DNA from: Basidiobolus meristosporus CBS 931.73
Lineage: Eukaryota > Basidiobolomycota > Basidiobolomycetes > Basidiobolales > Basidiobolaceae
DNA: 64,000 nucleotides
Direction: 5' to 3'
NCBI GenBank assembly: GCA_002104905.1
Contig: MCFE01000471.1
Coordinates: 1 to 64,000, forward strand
Shown: positions 32,944-45,084 of the stretch, in pieces
Layout: every line of letters starts with the position of its first letter
How positions within the stretch are numbered: position 1 is the stretch's first letter
Notes under the pieces: model-generated
What the model saw: only the letters and a program-made list of their open reading frames with translations
Database searches by the model: none
Told to the model about the DNA's origin: nothing
Made by a program: the position numbers and the translations under genes

Positions 32944-35626
32944 TTTCAACCTGGACTCGTGGTATCCCGATAGTAGTCGGAGGACTCGTCGTGCGCGGCA
33001 CAACCTATCACCACACAACCCTTCTGTTGATAGAATCCAGACCAACAGCGAGGAGCCACTAGGTGTGAATGAGCCTCCAACCGAACACACTGCATCCGCA
33101 CCCTACAATCCCACCTCGACGAGCAACCTCACTCCACACCCCGGCACCGGAAGCTCCAACTTTCCCCTCACCCACCTGAACAACCCCAAGGAAACGGTCG
33201 GGGAGCTCACGCTACCTCCCCGCAAGCGAATCAAAATACCCTCTACCGCACTAGATCGGAAATTGGAGCAGATGAAATTAGAAATGGACCAACGTACCAG
33301 CGTTCCGCATCCCAGCAATGTGGAGCCCCCACGAAACGGGGCCAAAGCCTATTTAGAGATGGACCAGTCGAAGGATAGATACGAAAGAGAAGAGGTGGTT
33401 CGCTTGATATGCCAGTCGCTTCACGATCTAGGCTACAGGTAGGTTGCTGAACCAGAGGGGGGGGTGTATTGTATGCTGTCGGCCGGCGCTCATACCTCTC
33501 CACCATTTTTAGTCGGTCCACACAGCTTTTGGAAATGGAGTCCGGGTTCAGTATGGAGCGTCCAGAAGTGACCCAGTTCCGGAAGGGCGTTCTGGCGGGC
33601 GACTGGTCCCACGTTGAGGCACTGCTGCCTTCCATAGGCTTGCAGGAGCCTGAAAAGCTGGAGGTCGAGCCACATCACATATGTGCCACCTTCCCGACGC
33701 TAACCTCTTGTTTGTAGAAGGTCCAATTCCTGCTCAGACGGCAGAAGTATCTGGAGCTTTTGGAAGCCCGAGAAGTGCCCGCCGCGCTAGGGGTGCTTAG
33801 GAACGAGCTGACCCCGCTGGGGTGCGACACCGAGCAGCTGCACCTGCTCTCCAGTCTTCTGATGTGCGGGGACGTCAAGGATCTGAAGAAACTCGCTGGC
33901 TGGAACGGCACCGTGGCCGACACGAGAAAAAAGCTACTGGAGGAGTTGCAAGGTAGCGTGTGGCCCCATAGCACTCCATCCCACTTCGAGGACACTAACC
34001 AACCCCTCGCCAGTTAATATCGCGCCGTCGGTAATGATCCCTAATCGTAGGATGGAGACATTGTTTGACCAGGCGGCGAAGTATCAAAGAGACCATTGCC
34101 TCTACCACGACATCACGGAAAAGGAGTTCAGCCTATATTCGGACCACCGATGTGACCAGTACATAGGATTCGTTGAGACTCTTCCCCGCTCAGACTCACT
34201 GACTTGCCTTTAGAAGTCGATTCCCAGGCGTCACCAAGCACGTCTTTGAAGGTCATTCGGATGAAGTGTGGTACGTCGCGTTCTCAAACAATGGGAAGTA
34301 CATCGCCTCCGGGTCAAAGGATGGAACGGCCATCATTTGGAGCATCGAGGTAATTTGCCCATAGCATACCATCGTCCAAGACAGCGTTGCCTGACAGACG
34401 ACGGGATAGGAAAAACGCAAGCTTCACGTTCTTAAAGTCCTGGGCAAGGAGGTCTGCTTCTTAGCTTGGTCCCCCAACGACTCGATGATAGTCACCTGCG
34501 CCAATGATGGTGGGCTTAGCCTGTGGAATACTCGGGTTAGTCATCCATAGCTCTTCCCAACCAAAACCATTCGACTAACGGCAGCCGGGCATTCCATGAA
34601 TAGAACGGGACGTGCATTCGAACCCTAGACAACCACACCGACGTTGTCACCTCCTGCGCTTGGTTGTCAAACAACGTGCACTTCGTCAGCGGTGGCTTAG
34701 ATAAAAGTCTATACTTATGGGTAACGCATGACAGTCAGATAGGATTAGCAACATGAAGCGCGGGTACTCATTGTTTCATCTCCACCAGAACATCCAAGGA
34801 AGTATCTTGTACCAATGGTCGAATGCTAGAGTCACCGACATCGCCGTTAGCAAAGATGGGAAGAAGATGGTCTCGATCTGTGCGGACTGCAAGATTCGAA
34901 TCTACGATCTGGAGAAACGCCTAGAGCAAGAGTAAGCATCCCCGAATCCTCCCCCCTAAGGACATGGCTCCGGTACTAATCGAGCATTCTGGCCAACGAC
35001 AGCTACATCAAGGAGGATAGGCGCATCAACTCAATGCGGCTCTCCGATGATGGCCGATATGTCGTAGTTAATTTAAATGACCAGGTAATTCATGGAGAAG
35101 CCCCCACTTGCGTAACTCTTGTCACCAACCATATGAACCTTGATTCTAGGACATCCATCTGTGGGACATCGTCGAGAAAAGACTCGTGCGCCGATTCGCT
35201 GGATTGAAGCAGTGTGAGTTCATCATCCGATCGTGTTTCGGTGGGCATGATCAGGCGTTTATCGCCAGCGGAAGTGCAGGTAACTAGGTAGATCCTTGGA
35301 TGTTTGCTGAGCCGAAATAACCAAGATTCCCCCGTGGGCCAGATGGATCCATCTATGTTTGGCACCGAGAGCAAGGAACGCTGATCAAGGTGCTGCCTGG
35401 TCACGTAGGACCGGTCAATTGTATCCACTGGAACCCCGCCAACCCTTATATGTTTGTCTCTGCAAGTGATGACCGGACAATCCGACTGTAAGTGCTCGTG
35501 TATTTGTGTGCATATGTGTACGCTCCAATCAGGCATCGTTTACTAACGCCTCGTTGCTGAACGCCGACTTTCACCAGCTGGGGAACCGCTGAGCAGGATG
35601 GTAAAGGAAAGCAAAAATCCGAGTAA
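32944..35626 (+). CDS. WDR26/Gid7-like protein (LisH-CTLH-WD40), subunit of a GID/CTLH ubiquitin ligase
   Basis: From the first in-frame ATG at 33,272, twelve exons end at 33,438, 33,663, 33,952, 34,158, 34,349, 34,535, 34,720, 34,931, 35,084, 35,279, 35,487 and 35,626. They splice to 541 codons without a break. The open frame extends upstream to about 32,944 and contains a basic PPRKRIKI motif, so an earlier coding exon is likely and the true start is unresolved. A LisH motif ([16 protein letters not shown]) is followed by a CTLH region with [13 protein letters not shown] and [10 protein letters not shown]40 repeats follow ([35 protein letters not shown]). SCFGGH..FIASGS and the final DDRTIRLW are characteristic of WDR26/Gid7. 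That complex marks proteins such as gluconeogenic enzymes for degradation in yeast. Confidence 0.93.
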
Positions 35627-36703
35627 GATGTCCGACGTTCCCTCTGACTTGAATTGCTTCCTTGGTGCATTTATTTTATTTCCTATTTTTGATACTCTCC
35701 GCGGTTCACTGTGGAATGGGAGAGATTGTTTAATTCCCCAGTCTTTCATGTATAATAAATCCTGTTTGCTGATGCCACTATGATTAGATGGAGGTGGAGG
35801 CGATGTGGCAGATGGAGTGGTGAGGGTGGTGGTAGTTGTAACTGTAACTGCAACTGTAATTCGATAGTTAGCGATCGTATCTCGGATGCTGTTTCCGGAT
35901 CGTGAGTACTGATGCCATAGATGCGCTGATATTCTGGCTAGTCACCAGCGGTTTCCTGGTTTGGCTGAATATCAGGCGAAACATGGTGTGTTCCTGTAAT
36001 CGTTTAATGAGCTACATGGCATCTTGCCTTCACGACATTAGCACATCACCCTCAGAGCTTCATCTGGAGGTGGCCAAGCCAGTGATGTCACACATGAAAT
36101 CTCGGATAGGCGGAAGTGGCCCAATAAACACAGTGATCCATCGAAGCCAGCTTTGTGGCCATCATCGGAGGTTTTGCCGCTAGGTGCCAGGATTCCATAC
36201 ACCACAAGGTACCACACCCTTTCCTGTAGTGATGGCTTCCAACTGCGGCTAAATCGGAATCTAGACATCAAGCTAACGTACAGAGGGCAAATGTCTGAGA
36301 CGTTTGTTTCAGGACCGAGGGGATCCTAGGCAGCAGTCAGCCTTTCAATAGGACCGGCATTGAGGGATCGATCGTTATGGATAGATGCTGACCCCTATGC
36401 CAGAATCGAATCTGCCGCAGCGGGACTGATCGGAATGAGACGTGTATTCTGGATGAGTACACTCCCTTCCCATCAGAGTTGATCGGGAGATCTTCGATCA
36501 TAGGGCTCTTTTTGAACACGGGATCGATTAATGGATCTGATAGGACTTGGGAACATGTTCGAAGATTTTCATTTGGCTGGATTGAATGCGTCACATATAA
36601 ATAACAACTTAAGTTTGGGAAACACTGGCTTGAGAAGAGCTAGACTGATGTAAGCAGCTCGGATTTGGAGCCGAGGTGAGGGGAGTGGATCGGTTGAGAT
36701 GGA
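35627..36703. other. Intergenic region between two convergent genes
   Basis: It holds the 3' ends of the WD40 gene and the deacetylase gene. A short imperfect repeat of GTAACTGTAACTGCAACTG type lies near 35,833-35,860. No conserved coding segment was found. Confidence 0.4.
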
Positions 36704-37530
36704 TCATTGGAAATAAGGTTGATCATCTCCGATGCACTCGCTAATGGTTGTGAGGGAGTAGCCCATTTCTCGAATGGAATCGATCACTTGGCCAATTTGC
36801 CTTACAGTTCCCTCATGAATATCATGCATCAATATGATATAACTGCTGTTTTCAGGGCTTGAAACCTCCAGCACCTTCCGAATATTTTCCAGATTCTGTG
36901 GTTCGCGCTTTTTTTCGGCATACTTCCAGTCGTTGGTGTCCAAATTCCACTGGATCAATTTGTACCCTTCGCCGCCTAGGTGACCTCTCGTGTCAGCATC
37001 GCAATCCCCATATGGGCAACGCAGGTAGCTCGGCTTTTTCCCGATGATCTTTTCAATCAAACTCGCGCTCTTGGTGATCTCCTTACCGACCTCGGATTTG
37101 GACAAGTCGGAGAGATGGGGATGGGAATAGGTGTGCGAGGCGATCTCGTGACCTTCATCATAGGCTCGCTTCAGCAGCTGGGAGAAGTTCTTTTCCTTAA
37201 GCTGCTCCCCTTTGGAAATTGTCAGCGCAAGCTCATTCTTGGACCAGTCATGGCACCTTACCGATAACAAAAAACGTGGAGGGCGCGCCTTTGGCACTGA
37301 GGGTTTCGAGCAGTTGTGACGTGAAGGGACCAGGCCCGTCGTCGAACGTCAGAGCAACATGGCCAGGACGTCGGCATCTGTAGATGAATCTTCCTGTATC
37401 GATCCTAAGCCCATCAGGTTAGTTAGAGTTTACCGACGTTCCGACGAAAATCGTGTATTCACCTAGTTTCACAGCTAACGATCGTCCATAGGAGTATGCA
37501 CACCAACATACAAGATCCAAATGTATTCAT
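36704..37530 (-). CDS. Secreted polysaccharide deacetylase (carbohydrate esterase family 4, chitin-deacetylase-like)
   Basis: Three exons, 37,463-37,530, 37,262-37,404 and 36,704-37,209, encode 238 residues. The N-terminus MNTFGSCMLVCILLWTIVSC is a likely signal peptide (an inner Met at residue 8 is an alternative start). The NodB domain has all five family motifs: TFDDGPGPF (catalytic base and metal Asp), SHTYSHPHL (metal His pair), RCPYGD, DTNDW and ILMHD. The enzyme would remove acetyl groups from chitin or a related polymer in the wall. No chitin-binding module or membrane anchor is visible. Introns are 58 and 52 nt. Substrate cannot be told from the sequence. Confidence 0.93.
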
Positions 37531-37577
37531 CTTAGGCTTGATGGAATCCAAGATCTATAGATAGCCGCATCTGGAAT

Positions 37578-37587
37578 CCTTTATATA
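37578..37587 (-). promoter_or_regulatory. Probable TATA box of the deacetylase gene
   Basis: The minus strand reads TATATAAAGG about 50 bp upstream of the ATG at 37,530. Confidence 0.6.
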
Positions 37588-38180
37588 TGCATTGAGTAAT
37601 GGGGGTCTCAAACAGATGTTTGGGCTCAGACGCCCTTAATGTAGAGCGCATCAATTCAGTCGGGGAATTGTTTGGTGCAAGTGAGAGCAGCGTACTTCAA
37701 ACTTTTTCTCAGCCGTTTGGTTTGAATTTGATCTCCGATCAATCATCTTGTACCTCGTCATTTTCTCACCAATTCGTTTCGTTGAATCATAGTGAACACA
37801 ATTTCATAACCTGCTCCTTGGGAGGGCGAAATCCCATCATTTGTGATGGTCAAATTCAGGCGACGGGATTACAATGCTGGTTTCATGTCGATTCTCTAGA
37901 AACCCCAATAGAATACTTATTAAAACACACGATACATCCGGTCGTAACCAGATGATTCCGGCTGGCTAGCCTTTCTTCAACAGGTTACCGACTGAGTGGT
38001 GAGAGTTGATCATGGCCACTAGATATATCTCAGCATCCTGGTGCGTAAACCCTGATCAATTATCCTGCGTAACCGCCGCTTTTGGTGAACGGAGGATGAT
38101 CCAAATGAGTTTCTATCGATTGGGGGAGGGGGAAGTGCGGATGACACTGAGGTTTGGAGGTGGAGGTGGGTGCGACGTCA
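37588..38180. other. Divergent intergenic region
   Basis: It lies between the deacetylase (-) and the zinc-finger gene (+). An ATG-initiated frame of 118 codons at 37,599-37,955 (+) has no recognised similarity and lies in the deacetylase promoter, so it is not called. Confidence 0.35.
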
Positions 38181-38181
38181 C

Positions 38182-38188
38182 CTATAAA
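38182..38188 (+). promoter_or_regulatory. TATA box of the zinc-finger gene
   Basis: CTATAAATCC lies 14 bp before an ATG at 38,196 and about 60 bp before ATG 38,244. The spacing favours 38,244 as the translated start. Confidence 0.6.
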
Positions 38189-38243
38189 TCCACCCATGAC
38201 GCCCTTCGTAATCGGACCAGCTCCATCGAAGCTTGACTTCACG

Positions 38244-38960
38244 ATGAATCCCCATTTTCACAACAATAGCTTCTTCTGCACCAACGAATGCTGCTCGACC
38301 ATGGCCGAGGCCAATTCGCCAGAGGAAAGCTCCTTCACCATGGGCCAACACTTGCCTCAGACAATGAGCCACGAATACGACTCCTCCTCACTCCTATGCA
38401 TTCCCACCACCAGCACCCATGCCAACCTAGATTACTCATACTACTCCCTCCTGCCGCAGTCTGGGCAAATGAGCGGCTCCGAGCAGTCCTCAAGCCCGCA
38501 TTACTTTCAGATGACCGACTTCGATCATTCCCCAACCCATAATTGGCAAGACCTATTGCACCCGGCATACCAGATGAACTGCCCTTGGCCCGTGGCATGT
38601 TCCTCCATAGAAATGCAGAGCCAGTGCTCCCAGAAGCCCGCTGCGGACCCCATAGAAGATAGAACCAGCCGGAGACGGTCTCCGCGGAAATCCAATAACG
38701 GGAAGGCCAGGAACTCGAACCCCAACCTGCCGCCAAAAGACCGACCATTCCCATGCACGCATTGTTCACGTTCTTTCACCAGAAAATACGACCTGGAGAG
38801 ACACGAGAGGTTGCATACAGGCGACAAGCCCTACAAGTGCGCATTCTGCCACAAATCGTTCACCAGGGTGGATGCTAGACAACGTCACTACAAGTACGAC
38901 GACACCTGTGCAGTGCTGTACTCACTCACCGAAGGCTGGGGTATTGAAATGTTGCTGTAG
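38244..38960 (+). CDS. C2H2-type zinc-finger transcription factor
   Basis: The gene appears intronless and encodes 238 residues. The first 145 residues are Ser, His, Gln and Asn-rich and probably form an activation region. A basic stretch (SRRRSPRKSNNGK) at about 145-157 could be a nuclear signal. Finger 1 is CTHCSRSFTRKYDLERHERLH at about 171-191, followed by the canonical TGDKPY linker. Finger 2 (CAFCHKSFTRVDARQRH) ends with Cys as its last ligand (YKYDDTC), as in many fungal two-finger factors. The gene lies divergent from the deacetylase with a 0.7-kb gap. The target genes are unknown. Confidence 0.88.
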   Translation: MNPHFHNNSFFCTNECCSTMAEANSPEESSFTMGQHLPQTMSHEYDSSSLLCIPTTSTHANLDYSYYSLLPQSGQMSGSEQSSSPHYFQMTDFDHSPTHNWQDLLHPAYQMNCPWPVACSSIEMQSQCSQKPAADPIEDRTSRRRSPRKSNNGKARNSNPNLPPKDRPFPCTHCSRSFTRKYDLERHERLHTGDKPYKCAFCHKSFTRVDARQRHYKYDDTCAVLYSLTEGWGIEMLL

Positions 38961-39038
38961 CTGAGGTTGGCTCGACCATCATTGTATATAGATCTCTTCC
39001 CGCTCATCCATAATATACCATCTGTATTATCGTATAAA

Positions 39039-39044
39039 AATAAA
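39039..39044 (+). terminator. Polyadenylation-type signal of the zinc-finger gene
   Basis: AATAAA about 80 bp after the stop codon, in an AT-rich stretch. Confidence 0.45.
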
Positions 39045-42000
39045 TCATATTTATGTTATGCATGCAAGATACTCGTACACTGGAGCATGTCTTTTGGAGT
39101 GGTGATGCCGCACAGCGCTCACCAACCCATCATCTAGGGGAGGCTGCTGGCAACAGAATATAATCTACCACCTGCCATAAGAGTCTTAGACACTAGTTAC
39201 TGCCAGACTGATCTTACACAAACAAGTGCAATGTAACAATGTATCGCACTCAAATGTTGGGGGCTTTTATCCACATTTGGCCGGATAGGATATGGGTGAC
39301 CGTAGCACCGCCCAAATAAACCGATCATTATTTTATCCAAAGAAACACATCAAACAGCATTCTCGGTAAGGCATATATCTGGGGTAACTATGGACTAGCC
39401 TATGTGCTGTGGAATCACATGGGCGGCTACCAAGGCCAGCGCAAATTCCCCTTGGAGTAACCGAAATCGGTAGACTCTCGAATTGGCTGGTCACTGCGGA
39501 TGCGGTCATCACATCCCCATGGCACACTGCCAAGTGCCAAGTGATGTGCAGCCCGATGACAATGCCACCGGATGGCTGAGGCCACTGGCTGCATAAGTTT
39601 TTAGCCATTTTACTGGAAGTCGGACCTAGCTCGGCAGTACATGCTGCCTCTATATGTACATATAAAGAACTGTGGTGAATCGTTACTATATTGCAACGCT
39701 AGATCTTGCATGATCGGCCACAACATCAAGTGCTTGGGGTTTCTGTGGTTGCCCTCGGATGCTATCCGAAATGGATTCACACAGAGTAACACATGCGTGG
39801 TGGGTGATACATGACCAGCGCTTCCCAATCAATGTATTGATCTCAATTGTATGGGTGCAGGCTATCCCACAGACGAACAACAAGTCCCACAACCCCACAC
39901 GATCACACCGCCACAGGTATTCCTCGATCAAAACTCCGGCCCCAAACCTGCTCGGCAATCGCTGGCATTATTCCTAGCCACTAGTTCTCGGGTGACGATA
40001 CACCAGGGATTCAAGGAATCTATTCCATCAAACACAATATTTGCAAATCAGTCACTAACCAGAAAGGAGTATGGGTGACTTCATCATGCTCTCATGGATT
40101 CTAAAGAACCGTCTGCCCCTGGCTCCTACGACAGCATCGGTGTAGCGACAGCATTCGACTGGGCTGGGATATTAGAAATCAATATGGCGAGTCATGTAAA
40201 TCCAAGTCCACCTACCATTCGTATTCGTGATCCCTACTCAGTGCACTGACAAGATCCGATCACTCAGTATGGCTTGGTATCCACAGCACTCACAACATAG
40301 CATGAACTACGAGCCGATCAAACGTGCAGATTGATCCAATATATCACCCACAGGCCCCAGTCATGGGAGCCACAGTATTAATCGATTGTGAAGGCCAATC
40401 TGACTCTCACTATGATGTCCACCTTGAGCCCATTGTTATGCATTTCAGTCAGCAGCAAGTGGACGTTTTGTGCGACTTGGCGCTTGAGGGCCCTCTCATA
40501 GCGATACTCCCAGAGGTCTAGACCTACTGCGGATCACGAACCACCATCCTACACTGTGCTTCGGTGACCAATCCAGTTGGAGATGGGAACGATGCCCAGG
40601 GGCCATACCGAGATTCGCATAACCTTCTATGGTCACGAACCAGAATAGATTTTCCAACCGACATCTAGTGTGAGATACGGCTGAGGTATGTGACTATTTT
40701 AAGGTCGTCGAGTATCCCAGAAAGATACGCTAGGGGAGCCGGTTTATTTCCCCTTGGGTCTTCCAGAGATTTGATTCGGGCTTCGTGGTGGCATAATATA
40801 ATCCTGATTCCATGTAGTAGACAAAGCTTATCCAAGATCGATTGATGTTGGCCCACACTGAAGAGTGCCATTATGTAATATAGAGAGCATTGATAAAGTT
40901 CCTCTTTTCGGCTTATGTCTCAAACCACTCCCAGCCCTAAGCCTCAGCACTGATGCTCTTCATTTGTGCGGATATGACCCGATAGATTGGCTGTGCAGCA
41001 ACCATGACGGGTTGTGTGGGATGGCACATCACTGCTCATTAAATACCATACCGATATGAGGTCAGCAGTTCATTTACATAAGACATGGATCGCCGATAAA
41101 ATAGCTCGATTTCTACTATGCGAAGGATGACCAGCCCGTATATCCGCCAATTCAACCACCATTCCCAACTCTTAAAGGGGGTATACACTCCGGAGTGACA
41201 CACACCCTTTAGTACTGCAACCAGCTCAATCTCCATCTGTTACCAACTGCCAGCATCCTATACACCACAGGATCGCTCCACTTAATTTAATGCTATTTTT
41301 ATACCCTGATATCCAAATGAGCTATGCCACTGGGTTCTGGACTCATGGCAGTATTTGATTGCCATCGGAAGGGTGCCTCATACTTTGAGCTTATCTTTCC
41401 AAGGGTTTCTGCGGCACATCCAGATGATCGCTTTTTGAGGATGTATAGGAAACCAAAAGCTGCATTTTTCCGTAGTAGATCAAAAAGTGTATACCTAAGG
41501 TTTCTTCGGTATGTCTATCACTGCCAAGCACCCAACTAGTCATAATAGTGAATCACTACCTTTAAGGGAGTTAAGGCTCAATGTTTTATGATGTGCTGTA
41601 CCAATTCGAGTTGAGTGGTACTATATCTTCATGAATATGGTAGCTATTGTGCACAACTCCCCATTGCAACAATCCTATTGCAGCCGTAGAATCCAACCAA
41701 AAGTAACTCTATTGGAAATCCTCTGGCAGGAGAGGGGCTACATTATCATGGAAAACACCAGGCTGAGGGCCATGGTTCAGTTATTGATGGTTATTTGTGA
41801 GCCATTCTGCTGTACAGCAATATTAGCGCTGTGTGTTTGCACATGCTCAGAATAGATACAGTAAAACTCTCCTCCCCATAGAGTGACAAATTCCGAAATA
41901 TTAAGGATACCCGGTCACCCAATGAAGATCATTCCAAGAGGTCAAGGCTGCTTTGGCACCAATTTGAGTGGTCTGCCAAAAGGCCCAGAACAACCTCTTA

Positions 42001-43313
42001 TGTTACGATGGGCCATTTTTCCTGCCTCTGCCCACCAATCCTCAACTAGCATCTATGATAAGCCTGTTCATAGAGTTATGTAAGTTTCCATAATTTGCGA
42101 TCAACTCAGTTTGGAATGGAATCTAGAACTATTCGCATTGAGGGGCATTAGATTTGATAGTAAACAGTCCCAGGATACAGCTCCTGGGCCCCAGCTCCCG
42201 ATGACGTGACCTGTAACAGCATTAAACGTTATGCTATGTTGATTTTCGAAGCATTTCCATAATTAGTGCCAGGTCTGCATAGTTCCACCCCCACAATTGC
42301 TGCGAGTTCTCGCAGAGCTCATTGGATTCAAGACTGGGCTCATGGTATTTTCACATTGTACCAACCCATCCACTCTTTATTGTCAGCACTCTAATCCGAC
42401 CTATATTCCCCGCCTCTCTGACTGTAACTCGCAGCAATACAGAGCTGCCCTCGACGCTTGATCCCCAATTCCCAACAATTTCCAGGAACGCCTAGCCCTC
42501 TTCCGCATTCACTGCCAGAGAAAAAGGTCCGAATTGGGGGGGGGGAGTCAAGCGAGGTCAGCTATCGATCTCATCATCTCCCGCAATTCCACCCAAACCA
42601 ACCGTCCCAGCAGATTGCTTTCACACTTAGGAGTTCAGGATCCTTGAGGGAAAGGTCGCAGTCTCCACGGATTGGCATCCGATGCTTGGGCTTTGGCTGG
42701 TAAGGGAGTTCTCGATGGGCCTGACGGTGTCGTACCACATTAGGAGAAGACTGATTCGCCCTTCAATTTCCCCAGGGCCCGACTCTAAATGTGGCGAAAC
42801 TTATGGTACCACCCGCGGGCGGTGTAACTGGGTTCATCATGAAACCAGTGCAGTACTGAGCAAAGGAGAAGTTTATTTTGTAAGAAGTCGAGGCGAGATT
42901 GTTTCAAGCCTTCATCTGATATTGGGTGTTCTGGCTGGACATGAAGACTCGGCTCCTTCAAATTGCAGGCTGCTGGTTAGGCCCATTCGGCCGGCCTTCG
43001 GGGCAAGGACTCATCGAACGCGGGTGGAGGGAGGTACAGTTGCTGTAGCAATGGTCCTCCATTCAACCTTCCGATTGCTTGAAACATACATGTTGGTCCA
43101 TTCTACGTAATGATTTATGCTTTGGAGTATAGGTTGGTTTCATAGGGGAATTGGGGTAGGGGGGCTAGGGTGGCTCGATTGGACTGGCCAGACCCGTCTG
43201 CATTCATCATCACAAAGTAGTAGGTGGTGACCACAATCCCCTCGGGAGGCGAGCCAGGTGGGACAGTCGGGCTTTGGCTCGTGGGTAACGGTAAAATAAG
43301 TGTATCATGAAAT
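39045..43313. other. Long stretch without a supportable gene
   Basis: Both strands contain only short frames without recognisable domains; most lack an ATG or a plausible exon partner. A run of ten G occurs near 42,538. The last part (about 42,680-43,310) may contain 3' exons or the 3' UTR of the velvet gene: minus-strand frames such as one ending LPQFPYETNLYSKA at 43,115 are open and splice-compatible but unproven. No transposon protein was recognised. Confidence 0.4.
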
Positions 43314-44301
43314 TCAGAGGAAACGTGAAATGATAGGATTCTCGTGGGATGCATGCTTCCAGAGTCGCGATCCTTCTCTATATAGAATGGATGGGGCTGA
43401 ATGCCTGAGCTCTAGAGGCCGACCGCTCACTGCTCCCCGGGGCGTCGGAGGGACAGCTTCATGCCTTGGCTTGAGAACCAGTTCGACAGTGGGGTCACCT
43501 CTGGTGGCGATGTTCGTCGAGTTAATGTTCCATTCCCAAGATGCGAGTGGTTTCGTGGACTTACCGGTCATCCCAGGGAAGCTTCGGGGCTGGAAGACGG
43601 TGAACGGCTCGCTGAATACGTGGGTCAGCATGCTGTTCTTCTCTCCCTTCCACGTCCTAAACGTGCATGGCCAATGAGTGTCAGCAAATAAGAATCCACC
43701 CCAACCGTACTTACTTCATCACATCCCACAGGCTGAACCGCAACCTGAATGTCCCCTCGACTCGAACCGAGAGATCTGGGAACAGGAAGAATATCCCCGG
43801 ATCACCACAGATATGCTTCAGTTGATATGCTGATGAGACCGTCGATCCAATCAGGTTGCGGACTTTGACCGGCCCTCCCAGAGAGATGACGGAGGAGCCG
43901 AGGCGACTGTTGCAGGAGGCTGCCGGTATAGATGCAGGGTTGACAACCACGTTACAATCGTGCTCGAAGTCAACAGACCAAAGATCTGCGTGAACGACGA
44001 GTCCTGAGAACTCGGAGGCCCTAGTTCAAGAAGCAGTGGAGTTAGCATGGGCAAGGTGAGGTGGGCGGGTTTGCATAGGAGAAAACTCATGTACTCGGTG
44101 ATAATGGCGCCTTTCTCGTCGTATACCTTCAACTCCAGTATCGGCAAGGGGCCGACAAGTCTGCGGTCCCTGTCGCCAAATCCGCACATCCGCGCCCGCA
44201 GTGGCTGCTGGATGAGTTCTAAAGAGTATCTTCAGTGTAAGAGAAAGTTAACCTAAAAACGTTCCATCCCCTGAGAGAATCAGAAATTGCTACCGAGACA
44301 T
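43314..44301 (-). CDS. Velvet-family regulator (VosA/VelB type)
   Basis: Exons 44,294-44,301, 44,095-44,229, 43,715-44,020 and 43,314-43,656 join in frame. The diagnostic velvet start YSLELIQQPLRARMCGFGD spans the first junction and is followed by RRLVGPLPILEL. The middle exon has LVVHADLWS, GSTVSSAYQL and FFLFPDLSVRVEGTFRLRF. The last exon has VFSEPFTVFQPRSFPGM, the usual end of the domain. Velvet proteins bind DNA through an NF-kappaB-like fold and link development with secondary metabolism. ATG 44,301 (MSRYSLEL) is the simplest start. The frame is open without ATG up to about 44,496, so a spliced upstream exon is possible. The 3' end after about 43,520 is also uncertain. Introns are 64, 74 and 58 nt. 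Confidence 0.9.
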
Positions 44302-44652
44302 TGAGCGGCAAAGCCTTGCTGCTATCGAAGCGTTCCTACTTTGTTCTTGCGTCAAGGCCAGCGAGTTTAGAGTTGTGTGGTGGTGAGCGACTTGATGGAT
44401 CTCGTCGAGGCAGGGAGGGGAAGTGGAACTATCGTACGCAGTAGCTGTGGTGTAGTGGAGAACAAAAGGCAAACTTGAGCATGAACGTCCAGTCACCTCT
44501 TATTAAGCAAATCCACCGATACCGAGAATGGAAACGGAGACAACATCACTGATGAAATGATGCTAGAGATTCCTAAACTTATCTTATCAGAAGTGGCGTA
44601 CCAGAACGCTACATTTTTTTCGGGTTTGCTCTAGATAATTCGGACGAATAGG

Positions 44653-45084
44653 TCATCGAGTATAAAGCTTGTATACGGTTTGGGCATATCGCCATGGATC
44701 ATGAAGCGGCTCATGTATACAGCGATCAGCATCGAGGTGATGATGAGGGCAGCCTAAATAATCCGAGCGATAAATATGGAAATCGGAGATGCCACAACAC
44801 TCGCCGAATGCGCTTGCAATGGAGGGGGCTCCCAGCAATACTGAGGCCTGGAAACAATGCATGCAATTCCCAGGTTGGCTTGAGTGTAGCGTCATGAATC
44901 CATATTGATGCAACTCTACAGGGTCCGTAATAGGCTCGTATATCTCAGCTGCCGTGGTGTATCCCGAAGAGCCGCATCGAGTGATATCGGTGCCCGCACT
45001 AACGACATGGCTTTTGCATAGCCTAAGCCAGTTTTGTTTGTACCTTGGGATCTTCAGCACTGTCGGCAAATTACGAACTTGCAT
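44653..45084 (-). CDS. Hypothetical protein, 143 codons, weak support
   Basis: An uninterrupted ATG-initiated frame with eight cysteines and several histidines, but no signal peptide and no family I recognise. Codon choice is not clearly different from surrounding non-coding DNA. It may be chance or part of a spliced gene. Listed because it is the longest ATG frame in a 3-kb gap. Confidence 0.2.
   Translation of the reverse strand: MQVRNLPTVLKIPRYKQNWLRLCKSHVVSAGTDITRCGSSGYTTAAEIYEPITDPVELHQYGFMTLHSSQPGNCMHCFQASVLLGAPSIASAFGECCGISDFHIYRSDYLGCPHHHLDADRCIHEPLHDPWRYAQTVYKLYTR

Noticed and set aside
33760-34017. Separate small gene in the WD40 locus
   Set aside because: It is the CTLH exon of the WDR26/Gid7-like gene read through its intron.
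37599-37955. 118-codon ATG frame divergent from the deacetylase
   Set aside because: Starts within the deacetylase promoter, has no recognisable domain and no TATA of its own.
42458-43110. Two plus-strand reading frames (81 and 142 codons)
   Set aside because: No recognised domain, they overlap the probable 3' region of the velvet gene on the other strand, and codon use looks random.
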